64,000 bases of DNA from Streptomyces sp. MRC013 (GTDB lineage Bacteria; Actinomycetota; Actinomycetes; Streptomycetales; Streptomycetaceae). The stretch is from contig NZ_CP094264.1 in the NCBI RefSeq assembly GCF_023614235.1, positions 930,001 to 994,000 of the forward strand. The letters run 5' to 3'. Position numbers and translations under genes: made by a program. The first letter of the stretch is position 1, and each line of letters opens with the position of its first letter. Shown here piece by piece: positions 52,874-62,919 of the stretch. The notes beneath the pieces were generated by a model. That model saw only the letters and a program-made list of their open reading frames with translations, did no database searches and had not been told where the DNA came from.

Positions 52874-53746
52874 TCAGGCGGACGTCCCGGAGAGCCAGGC
52901 GGGGTCGATCCGGCCCTCGGCGACGATCACCGCGGGGCCGGTCATCTCGATCCGCCCGTCGGGCAACTCGGTGATCAGCAACGTGCCGCCGGGGACGTCG
53001 ACGGTGTAGGTGACCGGCGTGCCCGTGGCAGCCGGGTCGAGCCCGTCGCGCCGGGCCGCGGCGACGGCGGCGGCGCACGCGCCCGTACCGCACGAGCGGG
53101 TCTCCGCGGCGCCGCGTTCGTGGACGCGCATGGCGACGTGCCGGGGGCCGCGGTCCACGACGAACTCGATGTTGACGCCGTCCGGGTAGACGGCTGCCGG
53201 GGCGTACCGGGGCTCGCTGTACAGGTCGCCCGCGTGGGCGAGGTCGTCGACGAAGGCGACCGCGTGGGGGTTGCCCATGTCGACGTTGCGCGCGGGCCAG
53301 CTGCGCTCCCCCACGGTGACCGTGACCCCGGCCTCCGGGAGGGCTGCGCGGCCCATGACGACCGTGACGTCGCCGTTCTTCGCCAGATGGACCCGCTTGA
53401 CGCCGTCGCGGGTGGCGACGGCGAGGTCGCCGGCCGCGGCGTGGCCGGCGTGCTGCAGGTAGCGGGCGAAGACGCGGACGCCGTTGCCGCACATCTCGGC
53501 GACCGAGCCGTCGGCGTTGCGGTAGTCCATGAACCATTCGGCCTCGCCGGCCATGTGGCGGGCCTCGGGATGGGCGGCGCTGCGGACGACGTGCAGCACC
53601 CCGTCGCCGCCGATCCCGGCGCGCCGGTCGCACACCCTGGCCACCAGGGCGGGGGGCAGGTCGACGGTGTTGTCCGGGTCGGGCACGATCACGAAGTCGT
53701 TCTCGGTGCCGTGTCCCTTGAGGAAGGCCAGGGGTGCGGTGCTCAC
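52874..53746 (-). CDS. dapF: Diaminopimelate epimerase
   Basis: A 290-residue DapF that converts LL- to meso-diaminopimelate for lysine synthesis (and, where used, peptidoglycan). The two catalytic cysteines are Cys86 in EMCGNGVRV and Cys219 in RSCGTGACA, each in the mirror-image half of the fold. The GTG start at 53746 gives VSTAPLAFLKGHGTENDFV, the family N-terminus. It is followed by rshA after 179 bases, and miaA and a small membrane protein gene lie upstream on the same strand. Confidence 0.95.
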   Translation of the reverse strand: MSTAPLAFLKGHGTENDFVIVPDPDNTVDLPPALVARVCDRRAGIGGDGVLHVVRSAAHPEARHMAGEAEWFMDYRNADGSVAEMCGNGVRVFARYLQHAGHAAAGDLAVATRDGVKRVHLAKNGDVTVVMGRAALPEAGVTVTVGERSWPARNVDMGNPHAVAFVDDLAHAGDLYSEPRYAPAAVYPDGVNIEFVVDRGPRHVAMRVHERGAAETRSCGTGACAAAVAAARRDGLDPAATGTPVTYTVDVPGGTLLITELPDGRIEMTGPAVIVAEGRIDPAWLSGTSA

Positions 53747-53784
53747 GCGATCAATGGTACGGGGCCGGCACGGGGCGGGCCGCC

Positions 53785-54255
53785 TCAGCGGAGGCGGGCG
53801 ACGCGCCAGACCGCGAGGGCGACCATGAGGGTGACGCCCGCGGCGTACAGGGCGGCCACGCGCCAGTCGGCGCGCTCGCCGGAGCCGCGCGGGGGCAGGC
53901 CGGGCCAGGTGTAGCCGACGCGGCGGGCGGCCATCATGCCCCAGCCGGCCGCGCAGCCGCAGAGCAGCAGCCCGAGCATCGCGAGGACGGCGCCGCCGTC
54001 GCCCGAGCCGAAGGCCAGGGGGAAGGCGAACATCAGGGAGCCGAGCGCGCCGAGGCCGACGATCGGGGCGAGCTGCCAGATGCGCAGGCGCCGCTGCGGG
54101 CGCAGTTCGACCTCGACCTCGTCGGAGCCGACGTCCTGCGCCCCGTCCTCGGTCAACTCGGGGCCGTCCGGGCTGAGCCGCGGCGCGTCCTGCGCCCGCG
54201 GGTCCGCGCCGTCCGGCGTCTCCGGCCGTTCTCTGTCGCGAGGGCCGGCCTCCAT
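53785..54255 (-). CDS. Small conserved membrane protein of unknown function
   Basis: A 156-residue protein. The first 60 residues are hydrophilic and acidic (ELTEDGAQDVGSDEVEVEL), then come three hydrophobic segments (LAPIVGLGALGSLMFAFPLAF, AVLAMLGLLLCGCAAGWGMMA, VAALYAAGVTLMVALAVW). No known domain. The ATG at 54255 has GGAGGG 9 nt upstream. It sits between miaA and dapF on the same strand, a conserved Streptomyces location. Confidence 0.7.
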   Translation of the reverse strand: MEAGPRDRERPETPDGADPRAQDAPRLSPDGPELTEDGAQDVGSDEVEVELRPQRRLRIWQLAPIVGLGALGSLMFAFPLAFGSGDGGAVLAMLGLLLCGCAAGWGMMAARRVGYTWPGLPPRGSGERADWRVAALYAAGVTLMVALAVWRVARLR

Positions 54256-54361
54256 CGCCACGCGCCCTCCCCACTCGGATCCACTGGTCGATCGATGCTC
54301 GATGATGGCACGGCCACGGCCCTCGGGATGACGGGCGGGGCCTCCCGATGCCATCACGTGA

Positions 54362-55300
54362 TCAGGCTGTAACCGCTCGTTCGACGAACGTCAGCGCCCG
54401 GAGCGGGAGTTCCCCGCGGTCGGCGGCCGCTCCGCTGAGCCAGTGGACCCTCGGGTCGCGGCGGAACCAGGAGTCCTGGCGACGCGCGAAGCGCTTGGTC
54501 GCGCGCACGGTCTCGTCGCGCGCCTCCCGTTCGGTGCACTCCCCGGCGAGCGCGGCGAGGACCTGCTGGTAGCCGAGGGCGCGGGAGGCGGTGCGGCCCT
54601 CGCGCAGGCCCCGCTCCTCCAGCGCGCGCACCTCGTCGACCAGGCCGGCCTCCCACATCCGGTCCACGCGCGCGGCGATGCGCGCGTCCAGTTCGGGGCG
54701 CTCGACGTCGACGCCGATCTGGATCGTGTCGTAGACCGAGTCGGGGCCCGGGAGGTTGGCGGTGAAGGGCCTGCCGGTGATCTCGATGACCTCCAGGGCC
54801 CGTACGACGCGGCGCCCGTTGCCGGGGAGGATGGCGCGGGCGGCGGCGGGGTCGGCGGCGGCGAGCCGGGCGTGCAGGGCGCCGGGGCCGTACTCCTCCA
54901 GCTCCGCCTCGAGGCGGGCGCGGACGGCGGGGTCGGTGCCGGGGAACTCCAGGGCGTCGATGGCGCCGCGCACGTACAGCCCGGAGCCTCCGACGAGCAC
55001 GGGCGTGCGGCCCAGGGCGAGCAACCGGTCGATCTCCGCACGGGCCAGGCGCTGGTACTCGGCGACGCTGGCGGTCTCGGTGACCTCCCAGACGTCGAGG
55101 AGGCGGTGGGGGATCCCGCCGCGCTCCTCGTGGGTCAACTTGGCGGTGCCGATGTCCATCCCCCGGTACAGCTGCATGGAATCGGCGTTGACGACCTCGC
55201 CGCCGAGCTCCCGCGCCAGATGAACGCCCAGATCGGACTTTCCGGCTGCGGTGGGGCCGACGACGGCGATGACGCGGGGGGCGGGGACTGTGCTGCTCAC
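54362..55300 (-). CDS. miaA: tRNA dimethylallyltransferase MiaA
   Basis: A 312-residue enzyme adding the dimethylallyl group to A37 of tRNAs that read UNN codons. The P-loop VVGPTAAGKSDL is at residues 13-24; NADSMQLYRGMDIGTAK, GGSGLYVRGAID and RASRALGYQQVL-like elements follow. It works before MiaB, encoded 1.6 kb upstream on the same strand. GTG start at 55300 gives VSSTVPAPRVIAVVGP. Confidence 0.95.
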   Translation of the reverse strand: MSSTVPAPRVIAVVGPTAAGKSDLGVHLARELGGEVVNADSMQLYRGMDIGTAKLTHEERGGIPHRLLDVWEVTETASVAEYQRLARAEIDRLLALGRTPVLVGGSGLYVRGAIDALEFPGTDPAVRARLEAELEEYGPGALHARLAAADPAAARAILPGNGRRVVRALEVIEITGRPFTANLPGPDSVYDTIQIGVDVERPELDARIAARVDRMWEAGLVDEVRALEERGLREGRTASRALGYQQVLAALAGECTEREARDETVRATKRFARRQDSWFRRDPRVHWLSGAAADRGELPLRALTFVERAVTA

Positions 55301-55483
55301 CGCCCCAGTCTCGCAAACGCCGAGGGGTGGCCCCGAACGAGTTACGTGACGGGGTGCGGTCGGCGTCGTTGCCAGTTGCGAGGTCTCCGTACGCCGATTC
55401 GCGGTCCGGCTCCGCCGGTCGACGCGATGGAGCGCTCCGGACAGCGCGGGATTCCGCCCGCACGAGTACGCTATGGAGTTGAT

Positions 55484-55760
55484 ATGGGCGTTTTTGCATG
55501 GTTTCGCCGGAAGGGTGAGAAAGGCGAGCAGACCGCCGAAGCCTCCACCGGGGCGGCGGGCACCACGCTGGCGGCCGACCCGGAGGAGCCGGCGGAGGAG
55601 GGCGTCGCGGCGGCCGGCGGGGCGGAGACCCGGGAGCGCCCCAGGGGGGGCGGCCGCGGAGGAGGCGTCCGGCGAGGCGGCCGACGGCGTGGAGATCCCG
55701 AGGCAGCAGTCGGCCGAGGAGGCCGCGGACAACGGGGCGGGCGAGGGCGCCCGCAAGTAG
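55484..55760 (+). CDS. Small acidic conserved protein, frameshifted here
   Basis: About 91 residues when corrected. It begins MGVFAWFRRKGEKGE and continues as a low-complexity Ala/Glu-rich chain (PEEPAEEGVAAAGG ... AAEEASGEAADGVEIPRQQS) ending GAGEGARK. The frame breaks at the G7 run 55644-55650; one base fewer joins the two halves. GGAG precedes the ATG. Such proteins are common in Streptomyces and sometimes labelled gliding-motility proteins without evidence. The function is unknown. It is 65 bases before the antitoxin-like gene and probably co-transcribed with it. Confidence 0.65.
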
Positions 55761-55825
55761 GCGCGGGCGGCGGAGACGTCCCGTCGGCCCGGTGCGGACC
55801 GGACCGGTTCGGAGGAGGGTGTGCC

Positions 55826-56071
55826 ATGGGCTTTCTGGACGCGTTGAAGACCGGGCTCGCCCCGGTCAGGGGGAGGGTCTCGGACCTCGCGCGGCGGCAC
55901 GGCGGCAGGATCGACCACGGCATCGAGAAGGCCGCGCGGATGGTCGACCGGAGGACCGGGGGCAGGTACGCCGACAGGATCGAGTCCGGCACGGTCAGGG
56001 CCAGGCGGGCCGTGGACCGGCTCGCCCACCGGGACGACGACGGCGCCCCGCCGGCATCGCCGCGGGCCTGA
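55826..56071 (+). CDS. Antitoxin-like small protein (Rv0909 family)
   Basis: An 81-residue basic helical protein, MGFLDALKTGLAPVRGRVSD ... GRIDHGIEKAARMVDRRTGGRYADRI. It matches the pattern of the actinobacterial Rv0909/MT0933 antitoxin family. No toxin-like gene is next to it, so it may be an orphan or act otherwise. GGAGGAGG ribosome site before the ATG. A strong terminator follows. Confidence 0.75.
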   Translation: MGFLDALKTGLAPVRGRVSDLARRHGGRIDHGIEKAARMVDRRTGGRYADRIESGTVRARRAVDRLAHRDDDGAPPASPRA

Positions 56072-56089
56072 CCGGGGCGCACGGGGCGG

Positions 56090-56126
56090 CGGGCGGCCGC
56101 GGGGCGCGGGGCCCCGCGGCCGCCCG
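56090..56126. terminator. Strong bidirectional terminator
   Basis: A perfect 16-bp GC stem (56090-56105 with 56111-56126) and 5-nt loop between the antitoxin-like gene and the convergent LigB-like gene. Confidence 0.85.
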
Positions 56127-56135
56127 TCGCCGCGT

Positions 56136-56869
56136 TCAGGACCAGGCGGCGACCAGGTAGCCGACGCCGTACGGGGCACCCTCGTGGAGCAGCCGGCCCT
56201 CCGGGGACGCGGTGTGCGCGGCTCCCGCGAGGACCTGCCACGGCGCACGGCCGGCCGCCTTCAACTCGTACGCGAGGTCGGCGTCCAGCGCCGCCAGGGC
56301 GGTCGTGTCGGCGGCGCCGAGGGCGCGGGCGGCGCGCTCGTCGAAACCGGTGGCGCGCTCGTCGAGGTAGCCGGGCGCCTTGACGGTGCGGCGGGCGCTG
56401 CCGTCGCCCATCACCAGCAGGGCGACGCGCGGGGCCCGCGCGGCGAGCTCCCGCCCGACCGCCGAGCAGTGCTCGGGCGCCAGCCGCTCGGCGACGCCGA
56501 CGCCCTCCACGGGCGCGGCCCCCAGCGGGCGCACCGAAGGAGCCAGGCGGCCACGGTCAGCGACGGCGGCAGCGGACGGGCCGCGGCGCCCTCCCGGACC
56601 CCACCGCGCCCGAGCCGTACCTCGAGGTCCACGCCGAACCCGCGGAAACCGCCCGCGGCGCCCTCCGGGTACGACGTGGTGCCGTCCGCGCCGGGGCCGG
56701 CCCCCGCGTCGGGACCGACGACCACGAGCCGGTCGGGGCGCGCGGCGGCCAGCACGCCGATCGCGTCGAGGCAGGCCGCGCGCGCGTCGTCCAGCTCGGG
56801 CGCGGCACCGGAGGCGACGGCGGGGACGAGGAGCGGCGGGCAGGGGCAGACGGCTGCGGCGACAAGCAT
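56136..56869 (-). CDS. Class III extradiol dioxygenase subunit B-like (LigB/MEMO fold) protein, frameshifted here
   Basis: About 244 residues when corrected. It starts MLVAAAVCPCPPLLVPAVASG and has the fold markers DRLVVVGPDAG, VGRELAARAPRVALLVMGDGSARR and FDERAARALGAAD. The iron-ligand histidines of true dioxygenases are not evident, so catalysis is doubtful. The frame breaks at the C5 run 56519-56523; one more base gives WGAAPVEGVGVAERLAPEHC. It lies just downstream of miaB on the same strand, a conserved neighbour pair in Streptomyces with no known link. Confidence 0.75.
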
Positions 56870-56949
56870 GATCCGCAGCGTAACGCGGAAGCCGCCGCCC
56901 GGGCCGGGACGGGGCCTCCCCCGTCCGGGTCCGGGCCGGCCCCGCGGGC

Positions 56950-58464
56950 TCAGCGGACCGCGCAGCCGTCCGCGGCCGGGGGCAGCGGGGCGGGGGCGCC
57001 GACCCGGGGCAGGCCGAGCATGACGCCCGCGGGCCCGGACGCCCGGGTGTCGTTGCGCTTCTCCCAGGCGTCGCCGGCGCGCGTGCGGCGGACGGCGGCG
57101 ACGGGCCCCTCCGCGAGGAGGTGGTGCGGGGCCGCGTACGTGATCCCGACGGTCACCACGTCGCCCGGGCGCACCTCCTCGTCCGGCCTGGTGAAGTGGA
57201 CCAGGCGGTTGTCGGGGGCGCGGCCGGAGAGGCGGCGGGTGGCGTCGTCCTTGCGGCCCTCGCCCTCCGCGACCATGACCTCCAGCGTGCGGCCGACCTG
57301 CTTCTTGTTCTCCTCCCAGGAGATCTCCTCCTGGAGGGCGACCAGCCGCTCGTAGCGGGCCTGCACGACCTCCTTGGGGATCTGGCCCTCCATCTCGGCG
57401 GCGGGCGTGCCGGGGCGCTTGGAGTACTGGAAGGTGAACGCCTGTGCGAAGCGGGCCTCGCGCACGACGTGCAGGGTCTGCTCGAAGTCCTCCTCGGTCT
57501 CGCCGGGGAAGCCCACGATGATGTCGGTGGAGATCGCGGCGTGCGGGATGGCGGCGCGGACCTTCTCGATGATGCCGAGGAAGCGCTCCTGGCGGTACGA
57601 GCGGCGCATCGCCCTCAGGACGGCGTCGGAGCCGGACTGCAGCGGCATGTGGAGCTGCGGCATGACGTTGGGGGTCTCGGCCATCGCCGCGATGACGTCG
57701 TCGGTGAAGTCGCGCGGGTGCGGCGAGGTGAAGCGGACGCGCTCCAGGCCCTCGATCCTCCCGCAGGCGCGCAGGAGCTTGCCGAACGCCTCGCGGTCGC
57801 CGATGTCGGAGCCGTAGGCGTTGACGTTCTGGCCGAGGAGGGTGATCTCCGAGACGCCCTCGGCGACGAGCGCCTCGACCTCGGCGAGGATGTCGCCGGG
57901 GCGGCGGTCCTTCTCCCTGCCGCGCAGTGCGGGGACGATGCAGAAGGTGCAGGTGTTGTTGCAGCCGACGGAGATCGACACCCAGGCGGCGTACGCGGAC
58001 TCGCGGCGGGTCGGCAGCGTGGAGGGGAACGCCTCCAGGGATTCGGCGATCTCGACCTGCGCCTCCTCCCGGACGCGGGCGCGCTCCAGCAGCACGGGCA
58101 ACTTGCCGATGTTGTGCGTGCCGAAGACGACGTCGACCCACGGCGCCTTCCGGACGATCGTGTCGCGGTCCTTCTGGGCGAGGCAGCCGCCGACGGCGAT
58201 CTGCATGCCGGGCCTGCGGGCCTTCACCGGGGCGAGGCGGCCGAGGTTGCCGTACAGCTTGTTGTCGGCGTTCTCACGGACCGCGCAGGTGTTGAAGACC
58301 ACGACGTCGGCCTCGTCGGCGCCCTCGGGGGCGCGTGCGTACCCGGCGTCCTCCAGCAGGCCGGAGAGACGCTCGGAGTCGTGGACGTTCATCTGGCACC
58401 CGTAGGTGCGGACTGCATAGGTACGCGTGACGTCCACTGTCTGGCTCCGGTCGCTGCTGGTCAT
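56950..58464 (-). CDS. miaB: tRNA-2-methylthio-N6-dimethylallyladenosine synthase MiaB
   Basis: A 504-residue radical-SAM methylthiotransferase that thiomethylates the base made by MiaA. The N-terminal cluster cysteines are in [17 protein letters not shown] and VGGCLAQKD; the radical-SAM CxxxCxxC is CNNTCTFC; a TRAM domain follows ([21 protein letters not shown]). ATG at 58464 is preceded by TACCCT with a 6-nt gap and no ribosome site, which suggests a leaderless mRNA. Confidence 0.95.
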   Translation of the reverse strand: MTSSDRSQTVDVTRTYAVRTYGCQMNVHDSERLSGLLEDAGYARAPEGADEADVVVFNTCAVRENADNKLYGNLGRLAPVKARRPGMQIAVGGCLAQKDRDTIVRKAPWVDVVFGTHNIGKLPVLLERARVREEAQVEIAESLEAFPSTLPTRRESAYAAWVSISVGCNNTCTFCIVPALRGREKDRRPGDILAEVEALVAEGVSEITLLGQNVNAYGSDIGDREAFGKLLRACGRIEGLERVRFTSPHPRDFTDDVIAAMAETPNVMPQLHMPLQSGSDAVLRAMRRSYRQERFLGIIEKVRAAIPHAAISTDIIVGFPGETEEDFEQTLHVVREARFAQAFTFQYSKRPGTPAAEMEGQIPKEVVQARYERLVALQEEISWEENKKQVGRTLEVMVAEGEGRKDDATRRLSGRAPDNRLVHFTRPDEEVRPGDVVTVGITYAAPHHLLAEGPVAAVRRTRAGDAWEKRNDTRASGPAGVMLGLPRVGAPAPLPPAADGCAVR

Positions 58465-58590
58465 GGGACAAGGGTAGGCGGTGCCGGAGGCGCTCCGGCC
58501 CGGGGCCGGGGCCGCCGTCGCCCGCCGGTCGTGCGGGGCGGGCCGGTGAAACGGTTCCCCTCGGCGGGGGCGGGCTGGCAGGATCGCGCC

Positions 58591-59616
58591 ATGTCCTGCG
58601 CCCCGTCTCCGCCGTCCCGCCCTCCGCTCCGCCGGGCGGTGCGGACCGGCGCCGTGCTGCTGGTGGTGACGGCCGTACTGGCCTGGTGGCTCTGGCCGTC
58701 CGGGGGGACCGGACCGCAGGGGAGGGTCACCTTCAGCACGGGGGTGCCGAGCGGCGTCTACCAACGCTACGGCGAACTGCTGCGGGAGGCGCTGCGGCGG
58801 GACCTGCCCGGGGTGAGGGCGGAGCTGCGCGACAGCGAGGGCTCCCAGCAGAACCTCGCCCGCCTGGCGTCCGGCGAGGCCGACTTCACCATCGCCACGG
58901 CGGACGTCGCCGCGACGTACGTCCGGGAGAAGCGGCCCGGCTGGAAGCGCCTGCGCGGCTGCATCCGGCTGTACGACGACTACGTCCAGCTGGTGGTCCC
59001 CCGGAGGTCGCCGGTCGCGTCGGTGCGCGACCTGGACGGCCTGAGGGTGGGGGTCGGGCAGAGCGGGTCGGGGGTACGGCTGCTCGCGGACCGGCTGCTG
59101 ACCGCGGCGGGGCTGGATCCGGCCGCGGACGTGCGCGCGGTGCCGGCCGGCATCGACACCATGCCGGGGCTGATGGAGAGGGGGGATCTCGATGCGTTCT
59201 TCTGGTCCGGGGGCCTGCCGACCAACGCCATCCTCCGGCTCTCGGAGCGCTTCGCGATCCGGCTGGTCCCCCTGGACGCGGACCTGCTCGGCGCGGTGCA
59301 CGGGGTCGACACCGTGCACGGCGGGGGCGAGCCGGACGGCTACTACCGCTCCGCCGTGATCCCCGCGGACGCGTACGCGAAGGTCCCCGGCCGTGCGCCG
59401 GTGCGGACCCTGGCCGTGGCGAACCTGCTCGTGACCACGGACCGGACGGACGCCGCGCTCACCGAGGCCATCACCCGGACCGTGATCGGGAGCCGGGACC
59501 GCATCGGCCGGGTGGTCCACTCCGCGCAGCTGGTGGATCTGCGCACGGCGATCTACACCGACCCGCTGCCCCTCCACGAGGGGGCCCGCCGCTACTACCG
59601 CTCGGTCAAGCCGTAG
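58591..59616 (+). CDS. TAXI-type TRAP transporter solute-binding protein
   Basis: A 341-residue protein with an N-terminal membrane anchor ([19 protein letters not shown]) and a TAXI-family periplasmic binding domain ([62 protein letters not shown]). TAXI proteins bind substrates such as glutamate or other carboxylates for TRAP permeases, but no DctM/DctQ-like permease gene is present here. It converges on gluK with 27 bases between. The ATG has CAGGAT 6 bases before it and no ribosome site, so it is probably leaderless. Confidence 0.85.
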   Translation: MSCAPSPPSRPPLRRAVRTGAVLLVVTAVLAWWLWPSGGTGPQGRVTFSTGVPSGVYQRYGELLREALRRDLPGVRAELRDSEGSQQNLARLASGEADFTIATADVAATYVREKRPGWKRLRGCIRLYDDYVQLVVPRRSPVASVRDLDGLRVGVGQSGSGVRLLADRLLTAAGLDPAADVRAVPAGIDTMPGLMERGDLDAFFWSGGLPTNAILRLSERFAIRLVPLDADLLGAVHGVDTVHGGGEPDGYYRSAVIPADAYAKVPGRAPVRTLAVANLLVTTDRTDAALTEAITRTVIGSRDRIGRVVHSAQLVDLRTAIYTDPLPLHEGARRYYRSVKP

Positions 59617-59643
59617 CCCGGCCCACCCGCGTCCCGCCTCCCC

Positions 59644-61065
59644 TCACGGGGCGGTGCCGGCCGCCCCCGCCCCCTCGGGCGCCGTACGCGGCACGGTGAG
59701 GGTCACGCACAGGCCGCACGGATCGTTGTGGGCGAAGGCGATCGAGCCCCCGCCGGCGGCGAGCAGGGACCGGCAGACGGACAGGCCCAGACCGGAGCCC
59801 TTGACGTTCTGGTGGCGGCCGCTGCGCCAGAAGCGGTCGCCGACCCGGTCGAGCTCCTCGTCCGTGAGCCCCGGCCCGCGGTCGGCCACGACGATCCTCG
59901 ACGCGTCGCCGCTGGCCGCCGCCCCGACGGTCACCGTCTCGCCCGCCGGGGTGAACTTGAGGGCGTTGTCGATCACGGCGTCCAGGGCGCTGGAGAGCGC
60001 CACCGGGTCCGCCCAGGCGGTGACGGCCGCGGGCCCGCGGCCGGTCAGGCGCACGCCCCGCTCCTCGGCGAGTGGGCGCCAGGCCGCGACGCGCTCGGCC
60101 GCCAGCCGCCCGATGTCCGTCAGCCGCAGGTCCGCGGAGGCGTGCTCGGCCAGGGCCAGGTCCAGCAGGCCGTCGAGGACCCGGGCCAGGCGCTTGCCCT
60201 CCGTGCGGACGGAGGCGATCTCCTCGTTCCCCTCGGGGAGTTCCAGCGCGAGGAGGTCGATGCGCAGCAGCAGCGCGGCGAGCGGGTTGCGGAGCTGGTG
60301 CGAGGCGTCGGCGACGAACGCGCGCTGCTGCTCCAGCACCTCCTCGACATGGTCCGCCATCTCGTTGAACGACCGGGCCAGGCGCCTCAGCTCCGGCGGG
60401 CCGCCCGATGCGGCGACCCGCGAGGTGAGCCGTCCCGTCGCGATGTCGTGGGCGGCGGCGTCCAGGACGCGGACCGGCTTCAGCACCCAGCCGGTGAGCC
60501 GGAACGCGGCGCCGACGGCCAGGAGCATCGCCGCGCACTCCCCCACCGCGATCAGGAGCCAGCCGTACAGGATGCCGGAGCACAGCTGCCCGGTCGGCGA
60601 GTCGGTGACCACCACGGCGACCACGTCCCCGTCCCGCACCACGGGCGAGGCGACGGCCAGCCGCGGGTCGTCCTGCCAGGGCCAGACCTGGGGCGGGTCG
60701 TGCGACCGGCGGCCGAGCAGGGCCTCGCGGAACGCCCGGCGCAGCTCCCCCTCCTCGGGCACGGCCCACCCGCGGGGCGCGGCGGCCATGGCCGTGCCGT
60801 CGCGGTGGTACACGCCGGCCCTGATCCCGTACACGTCGTGGTACCGGGTGAGCTCGCCCTGGAGGGTCGCTCGCCGCTCGTCGCTGCCGGGGCCGGACTC
60901 GGTGACGTACTGGGCGATGGCCGCGAAGCGCGCCGTGTCGTCGATCCGGTCGACGACCACCGTCTGCTGGCGGGCGGCGGCGAGGCTCCCCGCGAGGGGG
61001 AAGCCGAGCGCGAGGAGCACACCCGCCATGAGGACGATGAGCAGGGGGAGAAGACGCGTACGCAC
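59644..61065 (-). CDS. gluK: Sensor histidine kinase GluK
   Basis: A 473-residue membrane kinase. One transmembrane helix at residues 5-28, an extracytoplasmic sensor of about 130 residues, a second helix (GWLLIAVGECAAMLLAVGAAF), and a HAMP domain come first. Then the H-box FVADASHQLRNPLAALLLRID with the phosphorylated His, and the N, G1 and G2 boxes (DNALKFTP, DRGPGLTD, GSGLGLSVC). Placement with gluR next to gluABC identifies the glutamate-sensing GluR/GluK pair of Streptomyces. GTG start; gluR ends 31 bases upstream. Confidence 0.85.
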   Translation of the reverse strand: MRTRLLPLLIVLMAGVLLALGFPLAGSLAAARQQTVVVDRIDDTARFAAIAQYVTESGPGSDERRATLQGELTRYHDVYGIRAGVYHRDGTAMAAAPRGWAVPEEGELRRAFREALLGRRSHDPPQVWPWQDDPRLAVASPVVRDGDVVAVVVTDSPTGQLCSGILYGWLLIAVGECAAMLLAVGAAFRLTGWVLKPVRVLDAAAHDIATGRLTSRVAASGGPPELRRLARSFNEMADHVEEVLEQQRAFVADASHQLRNPLAALLLRIDLLALELPEGNEEIASVRTEGKRLARVLDGLLDLALAEHASADLRLTDIGRLAAERVAAWRPLAEERGVRLTGRGPAAVTAWADPVALSSALDAVIDNALKFTPAGETVTVGAAASGDASRIVVADRGPGLTDEELDRVGDRFWRSGRHQNVKGSGLGLSVCRSLLAAGGGSIAFAHNDPCGLCVTLTVPRTAPEGAGAAGTAP

Positions 61066-61096
61066 GGGTCGCCGGCCGTTTCGTCGGTCGTCGGCC

Positions 61097-61837
61097 CTAC
61101 CGGGCCACCGTCGGGGCTGCGGGTGCGACCATGCGGTACCCCACGCCCCGCACGGTCTCGATCAGGGAGGGCATCCGCAGCTTGGCGCGCACCGACGCGA
61201 CGTGGACCTCGAGCGTGCGGCCCGTCCCCTCCCAGCTCGTCCGCCACACCTCGCTGATGATCTGCTCGCGGCGGAAGACCACCCCGGGCCGCTGGGCGAG
61301 CAGCGCGAGCAGGTCGAACTCCTTGCGGGTGAGCTGCACGGCCGCACCGTCCACGCTGACCCGGCGGGTGGGCAGCTCGATGACGACGGAGCCCAGCCGC
61401 AGGGGTTCGGCGGACGGACCGTGTACCGGGAGGGGACCGGTGTCCTCCGCGTCGCCGCCGGCGGCGCGCCGGCTGACGGCGTGGATGCGGGCGAGCAGTT
61501 CGCCCGTGTCGTACGGCTTGACGACGTAGTCGTCGGCGCCGAGGTTCAGGCCGTGTATGCGCGAGCGGACGTCCGACCTCGCCGTCACCATGATCACGGG
61601 GGTGCTGGTGAGCTTGCGGAGCCTTCCGCAGACCTGGTAGCCGTCCTGGTCGGGGAGGCCGAGGTCGAGCAGGATCACGCCGAAGGGCGCCCTCCCGGCG
61701 TCCCCGGAGGGCAGGACCACCGCCCTGAGGGCCTCTTCGCCGCTCCTGGCGTGCGTGACGGCGAAGCCGTGCTTCCTGAGCACCGCGGCGAGGGCCGCGG
61801 CGACGTGGTCGTCGTCCTCGACGAGGAGCAGTCTCAT
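61097..61837 (-). CDS. gluR: Response regulator GluR (OmpR/PhoB family)
   Basis: A 246-residue regulator. The receiver domain has the acidic pocket LVEDDD and phospho-acceptor Asp58 in ILLDLGLPD, with the Lys in VVKPYD. The winged helix has LTRKEFDLLALLAQRPG and HVASVRAKL...IETVRGVGYRM. In S. coelicolor GluR responds to external glutamate and activates gluABCD. ATG at 61837 has GGGGGAGG 2-5 nt upstream; an upstream in-frame start at 61864 lacks one. Divergent from gluA across 260 bases. Confidence 0.87.
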   Translation of the reverse strand: MRLLLVEDDDHVAAALAAVLRKHGFAVTHARSGEEALRAVVLPSGDAGRAPFGVILLDLGLPDQDGYQVCGRLRKLTSTPVIMVTARSDVRSRIHGLNLGADDYVVKPYDTGELLARIHAVSRRAAGGDAEDTGPLPVHGPSAEPLRLGSVVIELPTRRVSVDGAAVQLTRKEFDLLALLAQRPGVVFRREQIISEVWRTSWEGTGRTLEVHVASVRAKLRMPSLIETVRGVGYRMVAPAAPTVAR

Positions 61838-62097
61838 GGCCTCCCCCGGTGGTGGGTCGCTCACCTCGGCGACATCCTGACGTCATGTACCACGGCATCC
61901 ACGCCGATCGGGGGGCGTCAGTCAAGGGGGCGGGGGCCGGCACCGCGGTTCCGTTACCCACCCGTACCCGGGCCGGCGGCCCCGTTCACGCAGCGTACCG
62001 GCCCGCGGCCGTATCGTTATGCTCAATTTCCGCTCAGATGTGATGACGCTGCTCTCAGGCCGTGATTAAGGTCCTCCCCAACCGACGAGGACGGAGC
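61838..62097. promoter_or_regulatory. gluR-gluA divergent regulatory region
   Basis: 260 bases. The part at 62000-62060 is the AT-richest of the area (GTATCGTTATGCTCAATTTC) and should contain the gluA promoter and GluR sites; I could not define either with confidence. Confidence 0.4.
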
Positions 62098-62886
<789 letters not shown>

Positions 62887-62919
62887 CGAGCACCCACCCA
62901 CGACCTGAGGGATGTCCAC

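Noticed and set aside
54380..54392. CGTTCGACGAACG palindrome as a LexA site
   Set aside because: It lies inside the miaA coding end, with the half-sites in the wrong order and spacing for the TCGAAC-N4-GTTCGA box.
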